A DNA stretch of 64,000 bases from UBA940 sp031547885 (GCA_031547885.1 JAVBRO010000007.1:1-64000); one strand, 5' to 3'. Shown: positions 33,651 to 43,246, numbered from the stretch's first letter. Numbers and translations are program-made. Notes: generated from the sequence alone by a model not told the origin.

Positions 33651-33772
33651 AAAAGTTTGTATAAAAGATCAAATTCCAGGCAGGCGAGAAACGAAAAGCG
33701 GAGTGTACTAATCGTACATGAGCATTAGAGTTTCGAAGTCTAACGCCGAAGTTGACTTTTAGACGAACTTTT
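33651..33772 (+). repeat. Structured repeat element, copy 3 (divergent)
   Basis: Nested pairs AAAAGTTTGT/ACGAACTTTT, AAAAG-TCAA/TTGA-CTTTT, GAAAC/GTTTC and inner TGTAC/GTACA with CGGAG and TGAG at the same places as in copies 1 and 2. The GCAAGGCTTGC hairpin is not conserved. Its right end touches the stop codon of the DUF4923 gene. Confidence 0.6.
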
Positions 33773-34388
33773 ATTTCTCCATTTCGAAGCCTATATACAG
33801 CCCCTTATATTCGGAAATCATGTCCAACAGGTCTTTGGCGTTCTGGTCGAGGGTCACATTCTTCGTCAGCTCCTTTATGATGACCGCTATCCTGTCGGCC
33901 GGAAAAGTCAGCATCAGTTTTTCGCCGGTAAATGTGAGCCTGCCGTCCAGAGAGTTCATGCCGCCCAGAGCGGGATGGTCGTAGGTAACACGTACTCTTT
34001 GGCCCTGCGCATCGAACACATAAGGCCCCTCGACTCTTTGCGTAGCCGTGCGGGCCATATAGACATTTGCATCCTTGAACTCGATGGAAGCCGAGCCCTG
34101 AACGACGCCTGCCTTGGAATAATATGTTTCGAGGCTCTGCTTTATGGCCGGCGCGGCCATCGAACTGCCGAGCATGGCCACCAGGTCGGTCCCGGTGAAC
34201 TCCACCGCGGCGCCCGAATATTTCCACACGCCTTTCAGCGCATCGATATTTATCTTCTCGACAGCCGGTTTCGCGGTCTGTTCGCTTTTTTGCGGCGCAC
34301 GGCCGTTGAGCAGGTCGAGCAGCGACTGTGCGCCTGCGCTCCCGAAAGACGCCGCGAGCAGCGCGCTCAAAACTATCAGTTTTTTCAT
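33771..34388 (-). CDS. DUF4923-family exported protein
   Basis: 205 residues with a signal peptide (MKKLIVLSALLAASFGSAGAQ). The domain core (INIDALKGVWKYSGAAVEFTGTDLVAMLG and LDGRLTFTGEKLMLTFPADR) matches DUF4923, a Bacteroidetes periplasmic or lipocalin-like family of unknown role. An ATG at 34406 would add six residues. A TACATTTG promoter is at 34432. Confidence 0.8.
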   Translation of the reverse strand: MKKLIVLSALLAASFGSAGAQSLLDLLNGRAPQKSEQTAKPAVEKINIDALKGVWKYSGAAVEFTGTDLVAMLGSSMAAPAIKQSLETYYSKAGVVQGSASIEFKDANVYMARTATQRVEGPYVFDAQGQRVRVTYDHPALGGMNSLDGRLTFTGEKLMLTFPADRIAVIIKELTKNVTLDQNAKDLLDMISEYKGLYIGFEMEK

Positions 34389-34431
34389 TTTTTTAGTGTT
34401 CTTCACATCCGGGGTTGTGCGGACGGCAGTA

Positions 34432-34439
34432 CAAATGTA
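34432..34439 (-). promoter_or_regulatory. Promoter -7 box of the DUF4923 gene
   Basis: TACATTTG on the minus strand fits TAnnTTTG, 26 to 44 bases before the possible start codons. Confidence 0.6.
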
Positions 34440-34472
34440 ATGATTACAGACGATTCAGGCAACGATTCTTTT

Positions 34473-34517
34473 CAAAAGAAACGGGCCGGAACGATATTTA
34501 TTTTATCTCCGGCCCGT
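34473..34517 (-). terminator. glnN terminator
   Basis: ACGGGCCGGA/TCCGGCCCGT, a 10-bp stem with a 17-base AT loop, followed on the minus strand by TTCTTTTG. Confidence 0.88.
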
Positions 34518-34536
34518 AATTGTCAATGTCGAACGA

Positions 34537-36723
34537 TCATATCGTGAACAGTTCCCTGTATTTTGGCAGCGTCCATAGGCGGTCGTCGACGATCAGCTCC
34601 AGGTGGTCGATATGGTAGCGTATCTCAGGAATAAACGGAGCGACCTCTTTCTCGTATCCTTCCGCGCGCTCGGGCGTGTTCTCCACCACGTTCCACTTTT
34701 TGCGCGCCTCGACCATATCGTGGACCAGTCCGCGTATCGCCGTGATGTGGTCGTTGATGGTATATATGGTCCTGATCTCGGCCTCCGACATCGGCCCGTA
34801 ATTGTCCGGAAATATATCCTTGAGGCCCTGCACGTTCTTTATCAACACGTTTTGATAGTGGATAGCCGTGGGGATGATATGGTTGGTAGCGAGGTCGCCG
34901 ATAACGCGCGCCTCGATCTGCACTTTCTTGAGATAGGTCTCGCACTTGATTTCGTAGCGGGAATCCAGCTCCGCTTGCGACAGAACGCCGAACTTCTTGA
35001 AGAAAGCGACGTTTTTCGGCTCCACATACTCCTTAATCGCGGCTGTGACCGAGGTCATCGCTTTCAGGCCGCGCGTTGCCGCTTCCTTATGCCACTCCTC
35101 GCTGTAGCCATTGCCCTCGAAACGGATATTTTTCGATTCGATGATAAAGGTGCGGATGACCTGCAGGATGGCTTCGTCTTTCTTGACTCCCTTTTCGGCC
35201 AGTTTTTCGACGTCGGCGCCGAATCTGGCGAGCTGCTCGGCCATCGCCGTGTTGAGCACGATGAGCGGCATGGCGCAGTTGGCCGAAGAACCAAGCGCGC
35301 GGAACTCGAAGCGGTTGCCGGTGAAGGCGAACGGCGAGGTGCGGTTGCGGTCGGTGTTGTCCAGCAGTATCTCGGGAATCTTGCCTATGTCGAGTTTGAT
35401 TCCGGTTTTTTCATCGGGCGAAAGGGCCTTTTCGCTTATGCGTTCCTCGATATCGGCCAGCACGTTGTTGAGCGTGGTGCCGGTGAAGACCGAGAATATC
35501 GACGGCGGCGCCTCGTTCCCGCCCAGGCGGTGCGAGTTGCTTTCCGTGGCGACCGAAGCCATTATCATGTTACCGTGCTCGGCGGCGGCCTTCAGCGCGC
35601 AGACAAAAAACGACAGGAACTGTATGTTGCTTTTCGGCGTTTTGCCCGGAGCCAGCAGGTTCTGCCCCTTGTCCGTAGCCAGCGACCAGTTGACATGCTT
35701 GCCAGAGCCGTTGACCCCCGTGAAAGGCTTTTCGTGGAACAGCACATGCAGGTCGTGCTTAACGGCCACGCGGCGCATTATGGTCATCAGCAGCGTATTA
35801 TGATCGACAGCAATGTTGGCTTCCTCGAACATCGGTGCGCACTCGTACTGGTTGGGCGCAACCTCGTTGTGGCGCGTTTTGAGCGGAATACCCAGGCGGT
35901 AGCACCTCTCTTCGACCTCTTTCATGAAGTTTATCACGCGGTCGGGAATCTCGCCCCAGTAGTGGTCGTCCAACTGCTGGTCCTTGGCGGCGGTGTGGCC
36001 CATCAGTGTGCGTCCGGTCTGCATCAGGTCGGGACGCGCCTTGTAAAGCGCCTCATCCACAAGGAAATACTCCTGTTCCCAGCCCAGCGTCGGAACGACT
36101 TTTATGACATCCTTGTCGAAAAGCTGGCACACCTCTACGGCAGCCTTGTCCAACGCGGCTATCGAGCGCAGCAGCGGGGTTTTGAAATCGAGCGCCTCGC
36201 CGGTGTAGCATATGAAAATACTGGGGATGCAAAGCGTGTCGTCTATAAGAAAAGTGGGCGAAGAAGGATCCCAGGCACTATACCCGCGCGCCTCGAAGGT
36301 GTTGCGCAGGCCTCCGGTCGGGAACGATGAAGCATCGGGCTCCTGTTGCACGAGAAGGTCGCCGCTGAAGCTCTCGAACGATCCCCCGCCCCACATCGGC
36401 TCGAAGAAAGTGTCGTGCTTTTCGGCGGTCGAGTCGTTCAGGGGCTGGAACCAGTGGGTGTAGTGCGTCGCGCCGCGGTCCATCGCCCAAGCTTTCATGC
36501 CCGAGGCCACCTGGTTGGCGACTTTGCGGTCGATGCGGCGGTTCTCCTCGATGGCGAGGATCACGCTTTCGAAGACCGGACGGGGCAGGTACTGGCGCAT
36601 CTGCTCGCGGTCGAAGACGTCGCAGCCGAAATAAGACGAGATTTTTTCTTTGGTGAATTCAACCTTTACTGGTTGGCGCTGTGCCATTTCACGGAGCGCT
36701 TCGAATCGGAGTGAGTGACTCAT
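34537..36723 (-). CDS. glnN: Glutamine synthetase type III
   Basis: 728 residues, the large GSIII form. It ligates ammonia to glutamate with ATP. Segments typical of the family: FFEPMWGGGSFESFSGD, PTLGWEQEYFLVDE, HNEVAPNQYECAPMFEEANIAVDHN, VNGSGKHVNWSL and RTSPFAFTGNRFEFRA. The N-terminal GSIII-specific and C-terminal dimer domains are present. It has a full promoter (36753-36785) and terminator, thus monocistronic, and is a main nitrogen-assimilation enzyme in Bacteroidales. Confidence 0.97.
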   Translation of the reverse strand: MSHSLRFEALREMAQRQPVKVEFTKEKISSYFGCDVFDREQMRQYLPRPVFESVILAIEENRRIDRKVANQVASGMKAWAMDRGATHYTHWFQPLNDSTAEKHDTFFEPMWGGGSFESFSGDLLVQQEPDASSFPTGGLRNTFEARGYSAWDPSSPTFLIDDTLCIPSIFICYTGEALDFKTPLLRSIAALDKAAVEVCQLFDKDVIKVVPTLGWEQEYFLVDEALYKARPDLMQTGRTLMGHTAAKDQQLDDHYWGEIPDRVINFMKEVEERCYRLGIPLKTRHNEVAPNQYECAPMFEEANIAVDHNTLLMTIMRRVAVKHDLHVLFHEKPFTGVNGSGKHVNWSLATDKGQNLLAPGKTPKSNIQFLSFFVCALKAAAEHGNMIMASVATESNSHRLGGNEAPPSIFSVFTGTTLNNVLADIEERISEKALSPDEKTGIKLDIGKIPEILLDNTDRNRTSPFAFTGNRFEFRALGSSANCAMPLIVLNTAMAEQLARFGADVEKLAEKGVKKDEAILQVIRTFIIESKNIRFEGNGYSEEWHKEAATRGLKAMTSVTAAIKEYVEPKNVAFFKKFGVLSQAELDSRYEIKCETYLKKVQIEARVIGDLATNHIIPTAIHYQNVLIKNVQGLKDIFPDNYGPMSEAEIRTIYTINDHITAIRGLVHDMVEARKKWNVVENTPERAEGYEKEVAPFIPEIRYHIDHLELIVDDRLWTLPKYRELFTI

Positions 36724-36752
36724 GTATTCTTCGATTTTGATGTATTATGCCG

Positions 36753-36785
36753 CAAAAATACATATTTTTTCGAACACAGCTCAAA
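36753..36785 (-). promoter_or_regulatory. glnN promoter
   Basis: On the minus strand TTTG (36782-36785) and TATTTTTG (36753-36760), 21 bases apart; the -7 box is 29 bases before the ATG. Confidence 0.75.
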
Positions 36786-36857
36786 ATAGTAAGGGGTAAT
36801 TTTAAAAAAGAACATAATTTTCTCATCAACACCCCCTCTTTTTAAGCGAAAATGCTG

Positions 36858-36912
36858 AAATTCGTAATTCGTAATTCGTAATTCGTAATTCGTAATTCGT
36901 AATTCGTAATTA
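36858..36912. repeat. Longest heptamer array (AATTCGT, seven copies)
   Basis: Seven exact copies of AATTCGT and a partial unit, the longest uninterrupted array in the window. On the minus strand it starts in the stop codon of the M23 gene (GAT TAA TTACGA). Confidence 0.95.
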
Positions 36913-37869
36913 ATCGAAAGATTGCATGCCCGACTGGGCGATGCGGATGATGCGCTGGTAATCCTTCGGGGTGAGTTCCATGAAGAAATAGTGTATCGGG
37001 TCGACGCGCATGCCGTTGTGGCGCACTTCATAATGGATGTGCGGTGCCATAGAGAGACCGGTGTTGCCCGTCCGGGCAATGATGTCGCCGCGGCGGACCT
37101 TGTCGCCCTTATTTACATTTGATTTGCTCAGGTGGCTGTAGGAAGTCTCATAGCCGTTGCCATGGTTGATAACGATCGTGACGCCGGCGCCCGTGTTGCG
37201 CGACGAAACATCCTTGACCGTCCCGTCCGCTGTCGCAAAGACGCGCGTCCCTTCCGGAACCGTGTAGTCGACCCCGCCGTGGAGCGCCAGGCTGCGGTAG
37301 AACGGATGGATGCGAAGGCCGTAAGAGGCCGTAAGCAGCGTCAGGTCGTTGTTCACGACGGGCTGGATGGAGGGTATGTGGTCGACCTTGTCGCCCGACT
37401 CGTCTATTTTTGCCTGCACGCGGCTGTAGGTGCGGTAAAGCCGCTGAACATTGTTCGCGTAAGTTTTCTGCTTGTCGAAAAATTCCGCCGCAAGTTCGCG
37501 GTTGTTCTTGCCCATGAGCCGTTCGTAGGATTTCCACGACTCGTCTTCCTGTATCCCCTGGAAATCGTAGGGATCGGATTCGAAAAGCACCTGGAAAACG
37601 TTGCGGTCGCGTTCGGAAACGTTGGCCAGCACCTGCATCAGGCTGTCGTAGCGGTCGTTGAGCTGTTCGTACTCGCGGTGGAGTTTGGATGTTGAATTTC
37701 TCAGGCGGAACTCGGCGGGGGTATCGAAGAAGAACGAAAAGACGAAATAGTAGATCACGGCGAGGCCCGACCACACAAGCACGTGGACCAGCACGCGGAA
37801 CAGCCCCCGCACGAACTTCTGCCCGGGTTTCAGATCCTTTTCCTTTTTTGCACGCCTGACTCTTGCCAT
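36910..37869 (-). CDS. M23 family metallopeptidase (LytM-like) 1
   Basis: 319 residues: a basic start, one transmembrane segment (about 25-48), a coiled-coil stem (about 60-150) and a C-terminal LytM domain (about 190-290). Zinc ligands: His and Asp in HGGVDYTVPEG, and HIHYEVRHNG near the end. It probably cuts or regulates cuts in peptidoglycan stem-peptide bridges in the periplasm. It overlaps the next M23 gene by one base (TAATG), so translation is coupled. Confidence 0.92.
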   Translation of the reverse strand: MARVRRAKKEKDLKPGQKFVRGLFRVLVHVLVWSGLAVIYYFVFSFFFDTPAEFRLRNSTSKLHREYEQLNDRYDSLMQVLANVSERDRNVFQVLFESDPYDFQGIQEDESWKSYERLMGKNNRELAAEFFDKQKTYANNVQRLYRTYSRVQAKIDESGDKVDHIPSIQPVVNNDLTLLTASYGLRIHPFYRSLALHGGVDYTVPEGTRVFATADGTVKDVSSRNTGAGVTIVINHGNGYETSYSHLSKSNVNKGDKVRRGDIIARTGNTGLSMAPHIHYEVRHNGMRVDPIHYFFMELTPKDYQRIIRIAQSGMQSFD

Positions 37870-38870
37870 TACTCTTCGAAGTTGGTTCCGTATTCGGTTT
37901 CGTAGATAGCGCTGTCGTTGGCCGATTCTATGATCTTTTCAAATTCGGCCGGATCCATATCGCGCTTGAAGTAATTTATCGGGTTGACGTTCGCCCCCAT
38001 GTAGAGCACTTCGTAGTGGAGATGCGGACCGTTCGAACCGCCGGTATTTCCTAACTGCGCAATGAGTTCACCCCTCTTAACCCACTGCCCCGGGGTGACC
38101 AGCACCTTGCTGAGGTGTGCGTAGCGGGTCTGGTAGCCGAACCCGTGGTCCACCACGACATTCTGGCCGTAGCCTGCGCGGCCTGTACCCGAGGAATTGG
38201 TGTACGATACGTATCCGTCGCCCGCCGCGTATATCGGATCTCCGACCTTGCCCGCAAGGTCTATCCCCTTGTGGAAGATATATTTATGATATATAGGATG
38301 CAGGCGGTTTCCGAAAGGCCCTATCCCCCCGCGCAGGTTCCGCGCATCGACAGGCATGATGGCAGGGATGGCAGTAGCCATTTTTTCCTTGTTGAGCGCC
38401 ATTTTCTGCAGTTCGTCTAGCGAAACCGATTGCAGATATATCCGGCGGCCCATCCGGTCGAGGTATTTCCAGGTGTCGGTCATCAGCGGCGCGAAATGGT
38501 CGTCGGCCATCTCGGCGTATTTCCCGTCGGGATAATCGGTGTAGATCCCCGGTATCGAAAGGGTATCGGCGCCGAAAAGCGAACGGTATACCGCATTGTC
38601 GCGGTGCTGCAGTTCGTCGAGCGTGCGGTCGGCCGAGCGTATCTTCTCGCGCAGGATATTGTATTTCATCACCACTTCGGCGTTGTTGCGTCCGATGCGG
38701 TACATTTTGGGAGTATAGAAAAAATATGTGAAAACGAGATTGACCACGGATGCCAGGATGAACCCCAGGAAAAGGTAGCGCAGCACGGTATAAATACCGT
38801 ACCTGATTGAGAACGAAGCTTTTGCTTTTTTCGCCTCTCTCTTTGCGAGTCTGAGTTCTTTTTTCGTCAT
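37869..38870 (-). CDS. M23 family metallopeptidase (LytM-like) 2
   Basis: 333 residues, with the same layout as its neighbour: Lys/Arg-rich cytoplasmic start, one transmembrane segment (about 33-55), helical stem and a LytM domain with HKGIDLAGKVGDPIYAAGDG and HLHYEVLYMG. Tandem duplication followed by divergence is likely; both genes share one transcript, this gene first. The pair probably acts in cell-wall remodelling or division. Confidence 0.92.
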   Translation of the reverse strand: MTKKELRLAKREAKKAKASFSIRYGIYTVLRYLFLGFILASVVNLVFTYFFYTPKMYRIGRNNAEVVMKYNILREKIRSADRTLDELQHRDNAVYRSLFGADTLSIPGIYTDYPDGKYAEMADDHFAPLMTDTWKYLDRMGRRIYLQSVSLDELQKMALNKEKMATAIPAIMPVDARNLRGGIGPFGNRLHPIYHKYIFHKGIDLAGKVGDPIYAAGDGYVSYTNSSGTGRAGYGQNVVVDHGFGYQTRYAHLSKVLVTPGQWVKRGELIAQLGNTGGSNGPHLHYEVLYMGANVNPINYFKRDMDPAEFEKIIESANDSAIYETEYGTNFEE

Positions 38871-38978
38871 CCGGAAAATATAGCGGCTGAAAGGGCAAAA
38901 TTAGACTATTTTATAGAAATTAGGATGCGCCCCGGCAAATTTTGTGTGCAAGCCCACGCAATTACGCTCGGCTTTCAC

Positions 38979-38986
38979 TAAAATTG
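38979..38986 (+). promoter_or_regulatory. Probable alaS promoter
   Basis: TAAAATTG follows GCTCGGCTTTCAC, a spacer nearly identical to that of the yebC promoter; -7 box is imperfect (TAnnATTG). Sixty-six bases before the alaS ATG. Confidence 0.5.
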
Positions 38987-39052
38987 TGTAATTTTACACC
39001 CTTGAATTGAAACGTAAGTACAACGGAATTTATTACTAAGCAAAAGCAAACA

Positions 39053-41680
39053 ATGACTTCCAACCAGATACGCGAGACTTTCCTCGAATTTTTCCGCAGC
39101 AAACAGCACGTCATAGTGCCTTCGGCACCGATGGTCATCAAAGGCGACCCCACGCTTATGTTCACCAACGCAGGGATGAACCAGTTTAAGGACGTCATAC
39201 TGGGGAACGCCCCCGTTGTGAACCCCCGTGTGGCCGACACCCAGAAATGCCTGCGCGTTTCGGGCAAGCACAACGACCTCGAAGAAGTCGGACACGACAC
39301 CTACCACCACACCATGTTCGAGATGCTGGGCAACTGGTCGTTCGGCGATTACTTCAAAAAAGAGGCGATCGCGTGGGCGTGGGAACTGCTGACAGGGGTC
39401 TACAAACTGCCCAAGGACCGGATCTATGTGACGGTTTTCGAGGGGAGCGAGGAGGATGGCGTCGCGTTCGACCAGGAAGCTTACGATTTCTGGAAGGCGT
39501 TCGTTCCCGAGGAGCATATATTAAGAGGTAACAAGAAGGACAACTTCTGGGAGATGGGCGACACCGGCCCCTGCGGCCCGTGCAGCGAGATACATTTCGA
39601 CAACCGGCCGGCCGCCGAACGCGCCGAGGTTTCGGGCGCCGAACTTGTCAACAAGGACAACCCCCTCGTCATTGAGATATGGAACCTTGTGTTCATGCAG
39701 TTCAACCGCCGGGCCAACGGGTCTCTCGAACCGCTCCCGATGACCCACGTCGACACCGGGATGGGTTTCGAAAGGCTCTGCATGATAATCCAGGGCAAAC
39801 TGAGCAACTACGACACCGACGTTTTCCAGCCGATCATCGCGGGTATCGCGGGCATGTGCGGCAAAACCTACGGTGCTAACCTGAGTGACGATATCGCGAT
39901 GCGCGTCATTGCCGACCACCTCCGCACTATCTCCTTCTCGATAGCCGACGGGCAGCTTCCGTCGAACGTCAAGGCGGGCTACGTCATCCGCCGCATTTTG
40001 CGCCGTGCGGTGCGCTACGGCTACACCTATCTCGGCTTCACCGAGCCTTTCATCTGGAAACTGGTGGACGGGCTGGCCGCGCAGATGGGCGGACAGTTTC
40101 CCGAGCTTGCAGCACAAAAAAGCCTGATAGAGAAAGTTATACAGGAAGAGGAGGCTTCGTTCCTGCGAACGCTCGCAACCGGCATCAACCTGCTGGACGG
40201 CGTGATGGAAAAAGCAAAGGCCGCCGGAAAGGATGCGATAGGCGGCGAAGAGGCTTTTACGCTTTACGACACTTTCGGCTTCCCGATAGACCTCACGGAA
40301 CTGATCGCCCGCGAGAACGGCATGAAGGTAGATATAGACCGTTTCGAGTCGGAACTGCAGGCGCAGAAAGAGCGTTCGCGCAACGCAGCCGCAATCGACA
40401 CCGAGGACTGGGTCGAACTGATCCCCATAAAGGAGAGCGAATTTACCGGTTACGACTCGCTCGAAGAAAATGTCAAAATAGCGCGCTACCGCCGGGTTTC
40501 GACCAAAGGCAAGACCTTCTACCAGCTTATTTTCGACCGCACGCCTTTCTACGGCGCGTCGGGCGGACAGGCCGGTGACACAGGTCAGATCGAAAACAGA
40601 GACGAAAAGATAGAGATTATAGACACGCTGAAGGAGAACGGTCAGACGGTGCATATCGCGGCGAAACTCCCGGAAAATCCGGCCGACACCTTCACGGCGC
40701 GTGTCGACGTCGCCAAACGCGGCGCGACCGCGGCCAACCACTCGGCCACGCACCTTATGCACGAGGCCCTGCGCACGGTTCTGGGAACACACGTCGAGCA
40801 GAAAGGCTCGCTCGTGACCCCCGACTACCTGCGTTTCGACTTCTCGCATTTCCAGAAAGTTACGCCAGAAGAGATACGGCAGGTAGAAAAATTGGTCAAT
40901 GCGGGCATCCGCGCCAATTATCCGCTCCAGGAGGAGCGTTTCTGCCCGATAGACAAGGCTAAGGAGAGCGGCGCGATGATGCTTTTCGGCGAAAAATACG
41001 GCGACCGCGTGCGCGTCATCAGGCTCGGCGGTTCGGTCGAACTCTGCGGCGGCACCCACGTCGCGGCCACAGGCAATATCGGGATGTTCAAGATCGTCAG
41101 CGAAAGCGCCATTTCGGCAGGTGTGCGGCGTATCGAAGCCGTCACCGGCGAACGCGCCGAACAGCTTCTCTACATGGCCGAAGACACTCTGAAAGCGATC
41201 CAGGAGACCGTCCGCAACCCGCACGTGATGGAAGCCATCCGCAAGATGTTCGAGGAGAACGAAACCCTCGCCAAAGAGATCGCCGCGCTGCACCGCGCTA
41301 AACTCGAGGAGATGGCCGAAAAAATGGCCGCTGAATTCGGCGTGCAGGAAGAGGGTGGAATGGTTCTTGTACAGCGTGTACTGGAGATGAAGCCCGAGTT
41401 CGTTAAAGACCTGATGTTCCACCTGAGGCAGAACAACCGCAAGCTCGCGATGGTCGTGGGAACGAGAGTGGGCGGCAAACCGACGCTGGCCATCATGCTG
41501 GGCGACGACATCGTGCAGCGGGGGGTCAACGCCGGCGCGGTGGTGCGCGAGGCGGCGGCGGAGATCGACGGAAGCGGCGGCGGACAGCCTTTCTTCGCGA
41601 TGGCGGGGGGCAAGAATCCCGACGGACTCGAACGTGCGATAACTTTGGCTACGGAAATTATAAAAAGCAAAATAAAGTAA
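39053..41680 (+). CDS. alaS: Alanyl-tRNA synthetase
   Basis: 875 residues: class II catalytic core (MTSNQIRETFLEFFRSKQH, then DTYHHTMFEMLGNWSFGDYFKKEA), the tRNA-recognition region, the AlaX-type editing domain (AANHSATHLMHEALR with Zn-binding His, and GGTHVAATG), and the C-terminal DHHA1 domain (GGGQPFFAMAGG). It charges tRNA-Ala and removes Ser/Gly errors. gpmI starts one base after its stop. Confidence 0.98.
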   Translation: MTSNQIRETFLEFFRSKQHVIVPSAPMVIKGDPTLMFTNAGMNQFKDVILGNAPVVNPRVADTQKCLRVSGKHNDLEEVGHDTYHHTMFEMLGNWSFGDYFKKEAIAWAWELLTGVYKLPKDRIYVTVFEGSEEDGVAFDQEAYDFWKAFVPEEHILRGNKKDNFWEMGDTGPCGPCSEIHFDNRPAAERAEVSGAELVNKDNPLVIEIWNLVFMQFNRRANGSLEPLPMTHVDTGMGFERLCMIIQGKLSNYDTDVFQPIIAGIAGMCGKTYGANLSDDIAMRVIADHLRTISFSIADGQLPSNVKAGYVIRRILRRAVRYGYTYLGFTEPFIWKLVDGLAAQMGGQFPELAAQKSLIEKVIQEEEASFLRTLATGINLLDGVMEKAKAAGKDAIGGEEAFTLYDTFGFPIDLTELIARENGMKVDIDRFESELQAQKERSRNAAAIDTEDWVELIPIKESEFTGYDSLEENVKIARYRRVSTKGKTFYQLIFDRTPFYGASGGQAGDTGQIENRDEKIEIIDTLKENGQTVHIAAKLPENPADTFTARVDVAKRGATAANHSATHLMHEALRTVLGTHVEQKGSLVTPDYLRFDFSHFQKVTPEEIRQVEKLVNAGIRANYPLQEERFCPIDKAKESGAMMLFGEKYGDRVRVIRLGGSVELCGGTHVAATGNIGMFKIVSESAISAGVRRIEAVTGERAEQLLYMAEDTLKAIQETVRNPHVMEAIRKMFEENETLAKEIAALHRAKLEEMAEKMAAEFGVQEEGGMVLVQRVLEMKPEFVKDLMFHLRQNNRKLAMVVGTRVGGKPTLAIMLGDDIVQRGVNAGAVVREAAAEIDGSGGGQPFFAMAGGKNPDGLERAITLATEIIKSKIK

Positions 41681-41681
41681 A

Positions 41682-43226
41682 ATGAGCAGTAAACCAGACA
41701 AAAAAGTGCTCCTGATGATCCTCGACGGATGGGGATCGGGAGACCACACGAAGGGTGACGTCATATGGCAGGCGCACCCGCAGTACATCAATAAACTCAG
41801 CGAAACATACCCCAACGCACACCTTCTGACGAGCGGCGAGAACGTGGGGCTGCCCGACGGACAGATGGGCAACTCCGAAGTGGGGCATCTCAATATCGGC
41901 GCCGGACGGGTCGTCTACCAGGACCTCGTGAAGATCAACCGCGCCTGCCGTGACAACTCCATCAAGCAGAATCCGGAGATCGTCACGGCGTTCGAATATG
42001 CCAAGCAGAACGGCAAGCAGGTCCATTTCATGGGCCTCGTGTCGGACGGCGGCGTTCACAGCTCCATCGACCATCTGTTCAAACTGTGCGAGATCGCGCG
42101 CGACTACAACATCGAAAAGACCTTCGTCCACTGCTTTATGGACGGCCGCGACACCGACCCCCGGAGCGGAAAAGGCTACATCGAGCATCTGGAAACGGAA
42201 CTTGCCAAACCCACCTGCGCAGGTAAGATTGCGACCATCATCGGCCGCTACTACGCGATGGACCGCGACAAACGCTGGGAGCGCGTGAAGGTGGCCTACG
42301 ACGCTGTCGTCGAAGGCGCCGGAGCCCACTTCACAGATATGGTGTCGGCTGTGCAGGCCTCGTACGATGAGGGTGTGACCGACGAATTCATCAAGCCGAT
42401 AGTCGCCGTGGACGCACACGACAAGCCCATCGGACTCATCAAGGATGGCGATATGGTCATCTTCTTCAACTTCCGCAACGACCGCGCAAAGGAACTGACC
42501 CTCGCGCTGACCCAGCAGGATATGCCCGAACAGGGGATGCACACCATACCCCTTTATTACTGCACGATGACCCCCTACGACGCCACGTTCAAGGGGCTCC
42601 ACATACTTTTCGACAAGGACAACGTCCATAATCCGCTGGGCGAATACCTTTCGGGGCTGGGCCTGACGCAGCTGCGCATCGCCGAGACCGAGAAATACGC
42701 CCACGTGACCTTCTTTTTGAACGGCGGGCGCGAGGCCGTTTTCGAAGGCGAGGACCGCATCCTGGTCCCCTCGCCCAAGGTCGCCACATACGACCTGCAG
42801 CCTGAAATGAGCGCTCCGGTAGTGGCCGAAAAGCTGGTCGCCGCCATCAACACCCAGAAATACGATTTCATCGCCCTGAACTTCGCCAACGGCGACATGG
42901 TTGGGCACACAGGGGTCTACGAAGCCATAGTAAAAGCCATCCGGACGGTGGATAAATGCGCCGGCGAGGTGATCGACGCCGCAAAAGCCAACGGCTACGA
43001 GGTGATCGTGATCGCCGACCACGGCAACGCCGATTATGCGCTGAATCCCGACGGTTCGCCCAACACGGCCCACTCGCTCAATCCGGTACCCGTTATAGTG
43101 GTTTCCGACAGGGTTTCGGAGGTCCACGACGGTGTTTTGGCCGACGTCGCGCCCACGGTTCTGAAGCTGATGGGACTCCCCCAGCCCAGGGAGATGACGG
43201 GCAAGGCGCTTGTGGAATTTAGATAG
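41682..43226 (+). CDS. gpmI: Phosphoglycerate mutase, cofactor-independent
   Basis: 514 residues interconverting 3- and 2-phosphoglycerate with two Mn ions. The phosphatase-like site is complete: LMILDGWG (metal Asp), GNSEVGHLNIGAGR (catalytic Ser), SDGGVHSS, MDGRDTDP, NFRNDRA, ADHGNADYAL. Coupled to alaS with a one-base gap and followed by a strong terminator. Confidence 0.98.
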   Translation: MSSKPDKKVLLMILDGWGSGDHTKGDVIWQAHPQYINKLSETYPNAHLLTSGENVGLPDGQMGNSEVGHLNIGAGRVVYQDLVKINRACRDNSIKQNPEIVTAFEYAKQNGKQVHFMGLVSDGGVHSSIDHLFKLCEIARDYNIEKTFVHCFMDGRDTDPRSGKGYIEHLETELAKPTCAGKIATIIGRYYAMDRDKRWERVKVAYDAVVEGAGAHFTDMVSAVQASYDEGVTDEFIKPIVAVDAHDKPIGLIKDGDMVIFFNFRNDRAKELTLALTQQDMPEQGMHTIPLYYCTMTPYDATFKGLHILFDKDNVHNPLGEYLSGLGLTQLRIAETEKYAHVTFFLNGGREAVFEGEDRILVPSPKVATYDLQPEMSAPVVAEKLVAAINTQKYDFIALNFANGDMVGHTGVYEAIVKAIRTVDKCAGEVIDAAKANGYEVIVIADHGNADYALNPDGSPNTAHSLNPVPVIVVSDRVSEVHDGVLADVAPTVLKLMGLPQPREMTGKALVEFR

Positions 43227-43246
43227 CGGAACACTCTCGACACAAC

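Noticed and set aside
34603..36330. 575-codon plus-strand ORF
   Set aside because: Antisense shadow of glnN.
36858..36912. AATTCGT array as a possible CRISPR array or iteron origin
   Set aside because: The units are only 7 bases without spacers, and similar arrays occur at many gene borders; no rep, dnaA or cas gene is near.
39521..41893. 790-codon minus-strand ORF
   Set aside because: Antisense to alaS and the start of gpmI; the composition is that of a reverse frame, whereas alaS is unmistakable.
41658..43127. 489-codon minus-strand ORF
   Set aside because: Antisense shadow of gpmI.
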